This document shows positions 53,931 through 61,530 of a stretch of DNA of 64,000 nt, piece after piece. How positions within the stretch are numbered: position 1 is the stretch's first letter; each line of letters begins with the position of its first letter. Position numbers and translations under genes: made by a program. The stretch spans positions 1 through 64,000 of the forward strand of contig JAIETL010000059.1 of NCBI GenBank assembly GCA_019745195.1, written 5' to 3'. This DNA comes from Beijerinckiaceae bacterium. Lineage in GTDB: Bacteria; Pseudomonadota; Alphaproteobacteria; Rhizobiales; Beijerinckiaceae. The notes below the pieces were generated by a model. That model did no database searches and was not told the origin of the DNA. It was given only the letters and a program-made list of their open reading frames with translations.

Positions 53931-53978
53931 ATTAGGCAGCCAGAACGGAAGCCTCGCAACCGCCCCAGGAGGCACATC

Positions 53979-54458
53979 ATGGCTACTCAGTTCATCGCCC
54001 TGTTCTCCGACACCGCCGCTCAGAACGCCATCCTCGCCACCGGCGAGACCGCCGACCAGGCTATCTCGACCGCTCTCTCGAACCTCGGCGGCGACCTCCG
54101 CGCCGAGGACTTGATCGCCCAGCCGGTCACCAGCCGTCTCGGCGCGCTGCTGGACACCGGGACGGACGTGAAGTCTTGGGCCAATCGCGAGGACGGTCGG
54201 GCCGACGTCTACCGCGGCCAGATCACGGACAAGGATGTCGAGACCGCGCTCAAGGACGCCGGCGGCTTCTACATGTACGTGCTTGAAAACGACGACACCG
54301 AGGAGATCAGCGTCGAGTATTCGCCGGTTCAGCTTAACATCAAGTGGTCCGAGGAGTGGACCGAGATCAATGAGATCGCGCCCTGCGAAGCAGGTTGGGC
54401 TGCGCAGTCGAAGAACCCCAAGGCCGAAATGAGGACCCTGCTCTCCCGCCGGCCTTGA
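53979..54458 (+). CDS. hypothetical protein
   Basis: This 159-residue acidic protein is the first gene after the iteron/operator region, with AGGAGG ahead of the start. Its N-terminus (ATQFIALFSDTAAQNAILAT) is helical, and the centre has TDKDVETALKDAGGFYMYVL. Its stop is directly followed by leader B1. No family was recognised. Confidence 0.6.
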   Translation: MATQFIALFSDTAAQNAILATGETADQAISTALSNLGGDLRAEDLIAQPVTSRLGALLDTGTDVKSWANREDGRADVYRGQITDKDVETALKDAGGFYMYVLENDDTEEISVEYSPVQLNIKWSEEWTEINEIAPCEAGWAAQSKNPKAEMRTLLSRRP

Positions 54459-54568
54459 TCACTCGCACGGACCGCCGGGGCACCCCCGCCCCGGCCATCC
54501 TGTGAGCCCGTTTGAACGCGGGTTCACACGATGGCCACCAGGTCATCCCAACACCCTAGGAGGGCATC
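54456..54568 (+). repeat. duplicated hairpin leader B, copy 1
   Basis: The stretch starts at the stop of the preceding gene (TGATCAC) and ends at the ATG of the next. It shares its outer parts with 55377-55517. A stem is formed by GGCCATC/GATGGCC (54493-54499 with 54530-54536) and TGTGA/TCACA, separated by an opposed single base, then CCCG/CGGG with an 8-base loop. Confidence 0.7.
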
Positions 54569-54985
54569 ATGAGGAATCGCACTTTCACGATCACCGACCC
54601 GCTGCACGGCCTCACCGGTGAGCTCGGCGACATCGTCTACAGGGACGGCGTGCCCTTCTCCGAGAAGGAGGTCTTTGAGGTCTCGACCGGGCGCCTCGTC
54701 TGCAAGATGCTCGCGCCGATGAGCAGCGGCACCGCCTGCATCATGGCTACGATCGCGGCGGTCGAGAAGGCCGATCTGGCGCTGCTGTCCGGCGAGACCC
54801 AGCGCGTCGAGCTCGACCGCGGCGGCGACGGGCGCTGGTGGATCACGACCCGCATCCGCAGCGAGCAGACCTGCGGAGAGTGGGTCAAGGCCTCGCACAT
54901 GGCCTTCGCCGAGCGGCATCTCGCCCAGGTCCAGCTGCGCCGGATGGTCCGCGCGAAGGTCGCGAACATGGCCGAGGCGGCGTAA
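54569..54985 (+). CDS. hypothetical protein
   Basis: This 138-residue protein begins MRNRTFTITDPLHGLTGELG and has a WWITTRI strand and an Arg-rich C-terminus. It follows leader B1 and is coupled to the next gene (TAATG). No family was recognised. Confidence 0.6.
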   Translation: MRNRTFTITDPLHGLTGELGDIVYRDGVPFSEKEVFEVSTGRLVCKMLAPMSSGTACIMATIAAVEKADLALLSGETQRVELDRGGDGRWWITTRIRSEQTCGEWVKASHMAFAERHLAQVQLRRMVRAKVANMAEAA

Positions 54986-55257
54986 TGTCCGAGCCCCGCA
55001 TCTGGACGCCCGACGAGGTTCGCATCGTCGCCGCAGCACTGTACGGATCGTCGTGGCAGACCCCGCTTGCGAAGGCGATCGAGGCCGATTCCGGGCGGCC
55101 GTTCCCGCAGAACCGGATTGCGAAATGGTACATGGAGAGCGGGGGCCGGGGCATCCCCGAGTGGCTCCAGCCCCGGCTCACGGCACTCTTTATCTATCTC
55201 TACGGGATCACCGAGGACGAGCGACAACGGGCCCTGGAGATCATCGCCGAGCACTGA
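54985..55257 (+). CDS. small DNA-binding-like protein
   Basis: This 90-residue protein opens MSEPRIWTPDEVRIVAAALY and appears wholly helical, with IPEWLQPRLTALFIYLYG near the end. It may be a helix-turn-helix protein. A second gene with the same N-terminal signature (RIWTPD.VR.VA.ALYG..WQ) begins at 55840, so the pair arose by duplication. Confidence 0.6.
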   Translation: MSEPRIWTPDEVRIVAAALYGSSWQTPLAKAIEADSGRPFPQNRIAKWYMESGGRGIPEWLQPRLTALFIYLYGITEDERQRALEIIAEH

Positions 55258-55379
55258 AAGAAGAAAGGCGCCAGGATTGCCCCGGGGCTTCTTGGCCCGA
55301 TGGGCGTGACCTCATCGTAATCAACCCGGCCGGCACGCGCGAGCACACCGTCTTCATCCCGTCCTGGATCGAAGCCTGA
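55254..55379 (+). pseudogene. 3' remnant of a small gene
   Basis: A frame reads well for about 41 residues (ending GTREHTVFIPSWIEA) but no standard start codon exists in it; only a CTG at 55254. It lies immediately before leader B2, in the position that the gene at 53979 has before leader B1. It is probably the end of a gene lost at its start. Confidence 0.35.
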
Positions 55380-55517
55380 TCACGCAGACCGCCGGGGCGA
55401 CCGCCTCGGCCATCCTGTGAGCCGTCCCCGCTCTCTGGAGCGCGAGCGCCCTGGCAGGCCAGGGACAGTTCACAAGATGGCCACCCGGTCATCGCAACCG
55501 CCCAGGAGGGCATCATC
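55377..55517 (+). repeat. duplicated hairpin leader B, copy 2
   Basis: This copy has the same stem base GGCCATC/GATGGCC (55408-55414 with 55476-55482) and TGTGA/TCACA as copy 1. The apical part differs: GTCCC/GGGAC and extra stems replace the short loop. The conserved base with variable top is what a functional RNA structure, rather than accidental repeat, would show. Confidence 0.7.
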
Positions 55518-55847
55518 ATGCAGAAGACTTTCTATTGCGCGCTCCATGCCGACACTGCCGACCAGCGCGAGATCCTGGCTTACGATCCCGATCCGGAAGT
55601 CGCCCTTGCTTATGCCGCAGTCAAACACGGCATCGTGGAATCCCAGATGATCACCGTGCAGGCGACCCGTCGCCTTTCGGAGATGCTGGATTTTTTGAAC
55701 TGCCCGACCTGCTTCAGGATCACGCCCAACAACCAGGTCGATGTCGTGACATTCGAAGAGCTGGCGTACAGGCCGGCGACCCCGGCTGATGGCCTTGAAG
55801 AAGAAGAAGCAGAGAAGGCGAAGAAGGCGGAGGAGGAGGGTGAGTGA
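55518..55847 (+). CDS. hypothetical protein
   Basis: This 109-residue protein has a Cys-containing centre (LNCPTCFRITPNNQVD; a CxxC motif) and a strongly charged C-terminal tail of Glu, Lys and Ala. The N-terminus MQKTFYCALHADTADQREIL is unlike other genes here. It overlaps the next gene by 8 bases. No family was recognised. Confidence 0.6.
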   Translation: MQKTFYCALHADTADQREILAYDPDPEVALAYAAVKHGIVESQMITVQATRRLSEMLDFLNCPTCFRITPNNQVDVVTFEELAYRPATPADGLEEEEAEKAKKAEEEGE

Positions 55848-56118
55848 GGTCAGGATATGGACGCCCGACCCGGTCCGCTTCGTCGCCTCAGCGCTCTACG
55901 GGGAGCGCTGGCAGAGCCCTCCCCGACCCGGCGCTCCAGCACCACCACCAGGCGATCGTCGAATCCCTGGACGCCGAGCCCACCCCGGCGCGGCGAAGCC
56001 GGCCATGGCGCTGGGTGCCGCGCCGACGATCAAGATGCCCCCGCTGCGGACGCCGCCGCCGAAGGCTCCGAGGAAGGTGACCGGGCCGGACGAGCAGGAT
56101 CTCCTTATTCCATTTTGA
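55840..56118 (+). CDS. chimeric small protein with SSB-like C-terminal tip
   Basis: Starting at GTG 55840 with GGAGGAGGG ahead, this 92-residue protein begins VSEVRIWTPDPVRFVASALYG like the gene at 54985. It then becomes Pro/Gly-rich and ends with GPDEQDLLIPF like the gene at 52390. Different frames are coherent in different parts of the middle, so it looks like a recombination product of two neighbouring gene types. It may or may not be functional. Confidence 0.5.
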   Translation: MSEVRIWTPDPVRFVASALYGERWQSPPRPGAPAPPPGDRRIPGRRAHPGAAKPAMALGAAPTIKMPPLRTPPPKAPRKVTGPDEQDLLIPF

Positions 56119-56211
56119 GGCCCCGGCCCTGCCTGCGGCGGCTCTTAGCGGAGCCGTCTCGGGGATGGCCAAGCCCGGCGATCCAAGTCACCCCAGTTGC
56201 GTGGAGTACAT
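56117..56211 (+). repeat. duplicated hairpin leader A, copy 2
   Basis: This copy follows the stop codon directly and is closely similar to 52768-52861. Its 8-bp stem (56137-56144 with 56151-56158) keeps the pairing except for one G-U pair. The loop is 6 bases instead of 4. Confidence 0.7.
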
Positions 56212-56658
56212 ATGAGCATCATCGAGCATTCCGAGACCGCTGCCCCCGAGCCGAGCATCGCTCCGCTGGTCACCCTCACGACCGAGGACGTCGTTGTCTG
56301 CCGCGAGGTTTACAATCGCATCGTCGACGACCGGTTCACGATGGCAGAGTACAAGTACATGAAGGCCCTCGCTGCGCGGACCGTCACCGACGAGTCGCTC
56401 ATGCGCTGGCACGTCTTTGATCGCGTGCCCTGGGTCAGCTACAGGCGCCCGATCGAGAAGCGCCTCGCGAAGTCAACGTCGGAAGACATCTGCTACTGGA
56501 CGTACACGAAAATCCCCCGCGGCGAGCGAGTGCTGCGGACCGTGGGCGACTCGGCCAACGACACGAACCGCGCCGTCCATTCGAAGCTGGCTTGCCTACT
56601 CTACAGCCTGCTCGAAGACTACGACGTGCCCCTTTGGTACCGGATGGCGAAGCTCTGA
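56212..56658 (+). CDS. hypothetical protein
   Basis: This 148-residue protein follows leader A2. It has a helical centre (DVVVCREVYNRIVDDRFTMA) and a C-terminal LEDYDVPLWYRMAKL. No family was recognised. Its stop overlaps the start of the methylase gene by one base (TGATG). Confidence 0.6.
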   Translation: MSIIEHSETAAPEPSIAPLVTLTTEDVVVCREVYNRIVDDRFTMAEYKYMKALAARTVTDESLMRWHVFDRVPWVSYRRPIEKRLAKSTSEDICYWTYTKIPRGERVLRTVGDSANDTNRAVHSKLACLLYSLLEDYDVPLWYRMAKL

Positions 56659-57170
56659 TGCCCGCCCCGACCCGCTCGCTGTTCCGCACCCTGGGCGGCA
56701 AATTCTTGCAGGCCAAGGGCATCATCGGCCTTTTTCCGCCGCACCGCGTGTACGTCGAGCCCTTCGGCGGCGGCGCTAGCGTGCTGATGCGGAAGCCGCC
56801 CTCGCCCGTCGAGGTCCTAGGTGACGCGGACTTCGATGTCGTGTCGCTTTACCGGGCTGTCAAAGATCCGGTGCAGTGCGCGATGCTGCAGTTCCACATG
56901 CTCTACACCCCCTTTTCGAGCGCCGAATTCGAGCGGGCTTGTCAGGAGACCGGCGGCGAACCCTTGGATCGCGCATGGCAGGTATTGGTCCGCAGCGCGA
57001 TGGCCTTTTCGCCGGAGCGGACGTCGGAGAAAGTGAGTGGATTCCGGCGCAACACCAGCGGCAGCCGCAACGTGCCGAGCAGCTACGATTGGGCGACTTA
57101 AATGAACGCTCTGCCCCGCTTCAGGGACCGCCTAGCGCGCGTCATCATCGAGGACGGCGACGCCGTCGAA
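56658..57170 (+). pseudogene. DNA adenine methylase (D12/Dam type), broken
   Basis: The frame begins at ATG 56658 and shows the methylase start HRVYVEPFGGGASVLMRKP (AdoMet-binding FGGGAS) and VRSAMAFSPERTSEKVSGFR. An in-frame TAA follows the DWAT segment (57099-57101), and the same frame continues MNALPRFRDRLARVIIEDGDAVE before it loses resemblance. The catalytic DPPY motif is missing, so the rest of a roughly 270-residue gene is gone. The gene is inactive as a methyltransferase. Confidence 0.75.
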
Positions 57171-57174
57171 GGGA

Positions 57175-57303
57175 ATGGCTCGGGTCAAGACGCAGCTGGA
57201 TGCGGATGAGAAGGCGGCCCGTGACGCTTTCATGGCATGGATCACGCCGACCATCGGGCTCATCGGCGTCCTGATCGGCTTGGTAGCCGCGTTCAAGAAA
57301 TAA
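57175..57303 (+). CDS. small single-transmembrane protein
   Basis: This 42-residue frame has a charged N-terminus (MARVKTQLDADEKAARDAF) and one hydrophobic helix (WITPTIGLIGVLIGLVAAF) ending in KK. It could be a holin-like or accessory peptide. It sits where the lost half of the methylase should be, and ends at a terminator. Confidence 0.4.
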   Translation: MARVKTQLDADEKAARDAFMAWITPTIGLIGVLIGLVAAFKK

Positions 57304-57323
57304 CCCACCAGATTGTGGGTTTC
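57302..57323 (+). terminator. hairpin terminator
   Basis: AACCCAC (57302-57308) pairs with GTGGGTT (57315-57321) around 6 bases, and a third T follows. It ends the plus-strand operon after the methylase remnant. Confidence 0.6.
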
Positions 57324-57388
57324 CTCACGACGAGTGCGGCGCGAGTCCAATTATCAAGTACTATCCCTTGGCGGGGATAGGAGACGAG

Positions 57389-58420
57389 ATGAAAATCGAC
57401 GTTGCCAAGCCGGATGCCGAGCGACATCCGAATTTGAGGTCACTGAACACAGTGGTCCTAAAAGACGGCCCGAAAGTTCGGAAGGTCGCGAAGATCACCA
57501 AAATTCGCGACCATAATACCGGGGCGCCTCATCACGATTCTCTCAGCTTGAAAAGCTACAAGCTCAATCCAGTGTCCTGTGATCTTCAGCAGGAACGAAG
57601 CCTCAGTCTTGAGGGTGAGGAAATCACCCGGTTGACGGATTTCCTTCAGGCGTTGCGGGACGGCTCCGTGCCGGATAGGGCCGGAAGCTTCGTTGTTCTG
57701 AATGCAGCAGGGAAGGAAGCCGAGACCCTGCGGCAGATGGCCGATCTTGGTGACGGCGCGAAGCTGGACGCCCTTGCCACTCTGATGCGTCAGGCCGCTT
57801 CGACCCCAGGTGTGCTGGCCAAGCTCGCGGCCAAGCTGTCAGAGGACGAAGGCTTCTTGGAGAAAGCGGCCACGGCGCTTAACCTGGAGGTCTATCGCAG
57901 CGCTGTCCGAGACCTCGAAGCCCTAATCGCGACGAGCAACAGGGAGGCCGACTTCCAGAGTTTCCTGGAGACGAACCCATGGATGTTCGGGAGTGAGTAC
58001 AGCGCCGTTCTCGACCGTCGTCGTTGGACACGTGATGAGCAGCTGGACTTTCTGGCACGCCTTACGACGGGCGGCGATGTGGAGGTCATCGAGATCAAGA
58101 CGCCGATGCAAGGCCAGCCACTTTTTCTGAAGGACAGCTCGCACGCCACTCTTTATCCCGGCGCGCCGCTGACGAAGGTGATCGCCCAGGTCCAAAACTA
58201 TCTGGAGAGGCTCGACCGCGACCGAAACGGGATACTGGCGAACGACGGCGTCGACGTCACCAAGATCCGGGCGAAAGTCATCATTGGGAGCGAAGGTGAC
58301 GCGGATCAACAGGCGGCCTTGAGGCGCTTGAACGGCCACCACCACCGCATCCAGATCATAACCTTCGATGGGCTGCTAGCGATCGCGCGCCGGGTTCTCG
58401 CCTACCTAGAAGGGGGCTAG
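57389..58420 (+). CDS. Shedu-type antiphage nuclease (DUF4263)
   Basis: This 343-residue protein has a C-terminal Shedu/DUF4263 nuclease domain (about 170-340). Its markers are FQSFLETNPWMFG at 189-201, then Asp220 in the QLDFL segment and Glu235-x-Lys237 in VEVIEIKTP, forming a PD-(D/E)xK active site. The N-terminal 165 residues are of unknown function and vary between Shedu proteins, probably sensing invasion. The ATG at 57389 has GGAG ahead. It is a single gene following a terminator and preceding an SOS operon, as in defence modules on mobile elements. Confidence 0.82.
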   Translation: MKIDVAKPDAERHPNLRSLNTVVLKDGPKVRKVAKITKIRDHNTGAPHHDSLSLKSYKLNPVSCDLQQERSLSLEGEEITRLTDFLQALRDGSVPDRAGSFVVLNAAGKEAETLRQMADLGDGAKLDALATLMRQAASTPGVLAKLAAKLSEDEGFLEKAATALNLEVYRSAVRDLEALIATSNREADFQSFLETNPWMFGSEYSAVLDRRRWTRDEQLDFLARLTTGGDVEVIEIKTPMQGQPLFLKDSSHATLYPGAPLTKVIAQVQNYLERLDRDRNGILANDGVDVTKIRAKVIIGSEGDADQQAALRRLNGHHHRIQIITFDGLLAIARRVLAYLEGG

Positions 58421-58469
58421 TCGATGGCTGTGGCGAATTCCCCACATTGACTCTGGCAGGGCCGATGAT

Positions 58470-58484
58470 GTTCCTATTATGTTC
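58470..58484 (+). promoter_or_regulatory. alphaproteobacterial LexA (SOS) box
   Basis: GTTC-N7-GTTC (GTTC at 58470 and 58481) is the exact alphaproteobacterial LexA consensus. It lies 22 bases before the umuD start and after a TTGACT -35-like element at 58447. LexA would repress umuDC until DNA damage. Confidence 0.85.
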
Positions 58485-58505
58485 TCATGATAGGAGCCCG
58501 TTCCG

Positions 58506-58927
58506 ATGCACATGTCGCCCGCCGTCCTCGGCCCGCCGATCTTCCTGCCGGTATACCTGAAGGCGGTGCGGGCGGGCTTTCCGTCGCCTGCGGACGATTA
58601 CCTGGACCAGCCCATCGACCTGTCGCGGGCGCTGATCCAGAACGCGCCGGCCACCTTCATCATGACCGTCGCCAGCGACAGCGCGATCGATGTCGGCATC
58701 TTCGACGGCAGCCTGATCACGGTGGATCGCAGCCTCATGCCCAAGGACGGCGATGCCGTCGTCGTCGACGTCAACGGGAGCGCAGCATCAAGATTTTCAG
58801 GATTACCAGGGGCCGATCAAGTCTCGCGTTCGGCAACCGGCGCTACCCCGAATACGACCCTGGCCCGGACGCTGAGATCAACGTCTTTGGCGTCGTGACC
58901 AACACGGTGCGGCGGTTCCGGCGGTGA
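58506..58927 (+). pseudogene. umuD: umuD, frameshifted
   Basis: The frame from ATG 58506 reads as a UmuD/S24-type self-cleaving protein with a catalytic-type Ser in the TVASDSAIDVGI segment. It loses homology after DAVVVDVNG, where the coherent sequence continues one frame over (ERSIKIFRI...[11 protein letters not shown]) with the catalytic-type Lys. One G is missing in the run at 58776-58778. The gene would otherwise be about 140 residues. It is under the LexA box upstream and overlaps umuC by 4 bases (GTGA). Confidence 0.8.
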
Positions 58928-60198
58928 CCCGCTCGTTCGCCCTAATCGACGGCAACAGCTTCTATTGCTCCTGCGAACGCGTGTTTGATCCGAAGCTCCA
59001 GCGGCGCCCGGTGATCGTGCTCTCGAACAACGACGGCTGCGCGGTCGCCCGGACCGCCGAGGCGAAGGCGCTCGGGATCAAGATGGGCGCGCCAATGTTC
59101 TCGATCCACGACCTCTGCAAGCGCGAGGGCGTCGTCGTCTTCTCGTCCAACTACACCCTGTACGGCGACATGAGCCGCCGCATGAACACCGTCTACCAGC
59201 GCTTCTCTCCCGACATCGAGATCTACTCGATCGACGAGAGCTTCCTCGACCTGACGCCGGTGGCGCCGGAGCAACGCGAAGAACTCGTTCGTGACCTGCG
59301 CACGACGGTCTCCACTTGGACCGGCGTTCCCACCTGCGTGGGAATCGGCCCGACGAAGACCCTGGCGAAACTCGCCAACAAGATCGCCAAGACGACTCCT
59401 CAGCTCCGCGGGGTCTGCGACCTGACCAGCGAGGAGGCCCGGCGGGAATGGCTGCCCCTGTTCCCGCTTGAGGATGTCTGGGGCATCGGTCGCGCCAGTC
59501 AGGCCAAGCTCGGCGCCTTCGGCTGCAAGACGGCCGCGACGTTGCCGCGCTCGATCCCAAGCTGGCCAGAAAGACACTGACCGTCGTCGGCGAGCGGACC
59601 ATCCATGAGCTTCGCGGCCAGCCCTGCATCGACCTGGAGACAGTGGCGCCGACCCGAAAGGGCTGCGCTGTTACCCGGTCGTTCGCCGGCCGCGTTGATT
59701 CCTTGGAGATGATGCAGGAGGCCATCGCGGCCCATGCAACCCGCCTCGGGGAGAAGCTCAGGCATCACGGCTTGGCGACCACGTCACGGTTTTTTTCCAC
59801 ACCAGCCCCTTCGATAACGGCCCGTCCCGCAGCGTCTCGACCACAGTGGATTTTCCCGAGGCCAGCAACGACACCCTGGTCCTGGTCCGGGCGGCGAAGT
59901 GGGGAGCCCGGCGGATCTGGAAGAACGGCTACCGGTATTCGAAGGCCGGCCTGATGACGGTGGACCTTGTCCCGCTGGAGGCCTCGCAGCGCGCCCTGAT
60001 CGGCGCCCTCGATCGCGAGAAGAGCGGCCGCCTGATGGAGGCCCTGGACGCTTGCAACCAGAAGCATGGCAGCGGGTCTGTGTTCTCGGCGGCGTCGGGG
60101 ATCGCCACCAAAAGAAGGCCTGGATCACCAAGTTCGACATGCGGTCGCCGCGGTACACGACGCGACTTGAAGAGGTTCCGGTAGTAGCGGCGGCTTGA
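58924..60198 (+). pseudogene. umuC: umuC (error-prone DNA polymerase V subunit), three frameshifts
   Basis: The first 200 residues are a good UmuC/Y-family polymerase start: [15 protein letters not shown], then [12 protein letters not shown]. Three single-base losses then break the frame, near 59538 (GCGGAC to GCGAC), 59774 (GGG to GG) and 60105 (an A in an A run). The other parts are still recognisable, including VDFPEASNDTLVLV and the C-terminal ITKFDMRSPRYTTRL. Restored, the protein would be about 425 residues. Either the operon is decaying or homopolymer sequencing errors are present. Confidence 0.85.
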
Positions 60199-60271
60199 TC
60201 TTACCAATCCGGGTCATCGATGGGCGAAGGCCGCGAAGCCGTCGGCTAAGCCAGAGCGCGGCAACGCCGAC

Positions 60272-60514
60272 ATGATCATCGCGACGACCCAGCGCGTGTC
60301 GTCCGTCTGGTATGCGTCCTGAGAGATCGGCGTCTCGCAGGCGACAATCCGCAAGGTCTTCAAGCGTCGCGGGTTGGAGATCCCGAAGCTCGACAAGGGC
60401 AAGCTTAGACAGGCTTGCCTGGTCGGCGGGGCGAAGCGCAGGGCCTGGACGATTGCGGCCAGGGAGCCAGTCAGCGTGTATCAGCGGCCCATCCAGCTGT
60501 CGCTTTTCGGCTAG
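60272..60514 (+). pseudogene. helix-turn-helix protein with beta-clamp motif, interrupted by TGA
   Basis: The ATG at 60272 opens MIIATTQRVSSVWYAS, then an in-frame TGA at 60320. The same frame continues EIGVSQATIRKVFKRRGLEI, a helix-turn-helix, to QLSLFG at the very end. QLSLF is the consensus sliding-clamp-binding pentapeptide. It lies just after umuC. A stop in mid-frame suggests decay. Confidence 0.45.
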
Positions 60515-60954
60515 CGGATCACAACGCCGTCGGTGGGCCAGTCGCCGAATATCCTCGCCAGCTGCTCGCCCTCATCTTTGCTCTGGACCTCCAGGGCAAC
60601 AAAAGGCGGGTCGTGCCGCCGATAGGTCCTCGCGGCGGCGACGAGGTGCGAACCACGAGCGACCATCGGGATCATATCGGGCACTCGGGGATCAGGGTCC
60701 TGCCAGACGAAGACGATAACGGGGTTTCCAAGGAAGTCCCGGACGAACCTATCGATCGCCAACCGATCGCCCCTCGCGACAAGCGCATCGTGCTTGGCCT
60801 TGTTCGCGGCTGCATTGCGCAGGATATCCATACGGAGGCTATGCGTACGACCGACGTGCTCGACGGCGACGCCATGGATGGAATGGAAGTCCCCGAACAC
60901 CCGTTCGAGATCCTCCTGGCCGGGAGCCGCCCGGCGGCGCTTGGACTCACCCAT
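60511..60954 (-). CDS. hypothetical protein
   Basis: This 147-residue protein has an N-terminal basic stretch (MGESKRRRAAPGQEDLERVF) and a mixed alpha/beta body. No family was recognised. It converges on the helix-turn-helix remnant with a 4-base overlap, at the right border of the element-like region. Confidence 0.55.
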   Translation of the reverse strand: MGESKRRRAAPGQEDLERVFGDFHSIHGVAVEHVGRTHSLRMDILRNAAANKAKHDALVARGDRLAIDRFVRDFLGNPVIVFVWQDPDPRVPDMIPMVARGSHLVAAARTYRRHDPPFVALEVQSKDEGEQLARIFGDWPTDGVVIR

Positions 60955-61000
60955 GCGACATCCGCGGGGCTAAGCAGCGCCGTGACAGCCCGATCGGGGC

Positions 61001-61402
61001 TCAGGGGAGGATCGCGGTGACCCGGATCTCGATGCGCATCGTCGGCAACCCCAGGGCTGCGACCCCGATCTCGGTCCAAATCGGCGCGTGGTTGGGCATG
61101 TACTGCCGATAGAGTTTGGACATCGTCTCATTCACGACGGCAGGGAAGCCGCCGACATGATAGGAATTGACGTGCACGACATGCTCCCATCCGGCCCCGG
61201 CGGTCGCCAACGTGCGTTCGACGTTTTGAAAGGCCTGCTCGATCTCAACCTCGATGGACTCCGGTATCTGAAGGTCGTCGTCCCAACCACCCTGGCCGGA
61301 CGTCTCGACGCGGTTTCCGATCTTGACTGCCTGCGAGTAATGCAAGGTGTCCCGGAGGAACTCGCCATAGCCGGGGGTTACGAAGAACGAGGGCTTTTCC
61401 AT
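61001..61402 (-). CDS. RidA/YjgF-family protein
   Basis: This 133-residue protein has the RidA fold: VETSGQGGWD, a trimer-forming HVVHVNSYHV strand, and the C-terminal MRIEIRVTAIL that carries the conserved Arg. RidA proteins hydrolyse reactive enamine/imine intermediates, or act in catabolic pathways. It is divergent from a LysR regulator that probably controls it. Confidence 0.88.
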   Translation of the reverse strand: MEKPSFFVTPGYGEFLRDTLHYSQAVKIGNRVETSGQGGWDDDLQIPESIEVEIEQAFQNVERTLATAGAGWEHVVHVNSYHVGGFPAVVNETMSKLYRQYMPNHAPIWTEIGVAALGLPTMRIEIRVTAILP

Positions 61403-61530
61403 CGGTTTCCATCCTGGTGATTGAGCAAGGACGCGACGTCGCCGGTCCTCTTCGTCATCGAGAGATATGGCGTCTCGATTGATTACTTAAGACGTTGATA
61501 ATCGCATGGGTTAGTGCAATTTGGCCAGCA

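Noticed and set aside
58506..60198. Programmed frameshifting in umuDC
   Set aside because: Four separate shifts in two genes are far more likely to be decay or sequencing errors than programmed events.
36692..61000. Attachment-site direct repeats flanking the element
   Set aside because: I compared the two border gaps by eye and found no convincing matching repeat and no tRNA gene.
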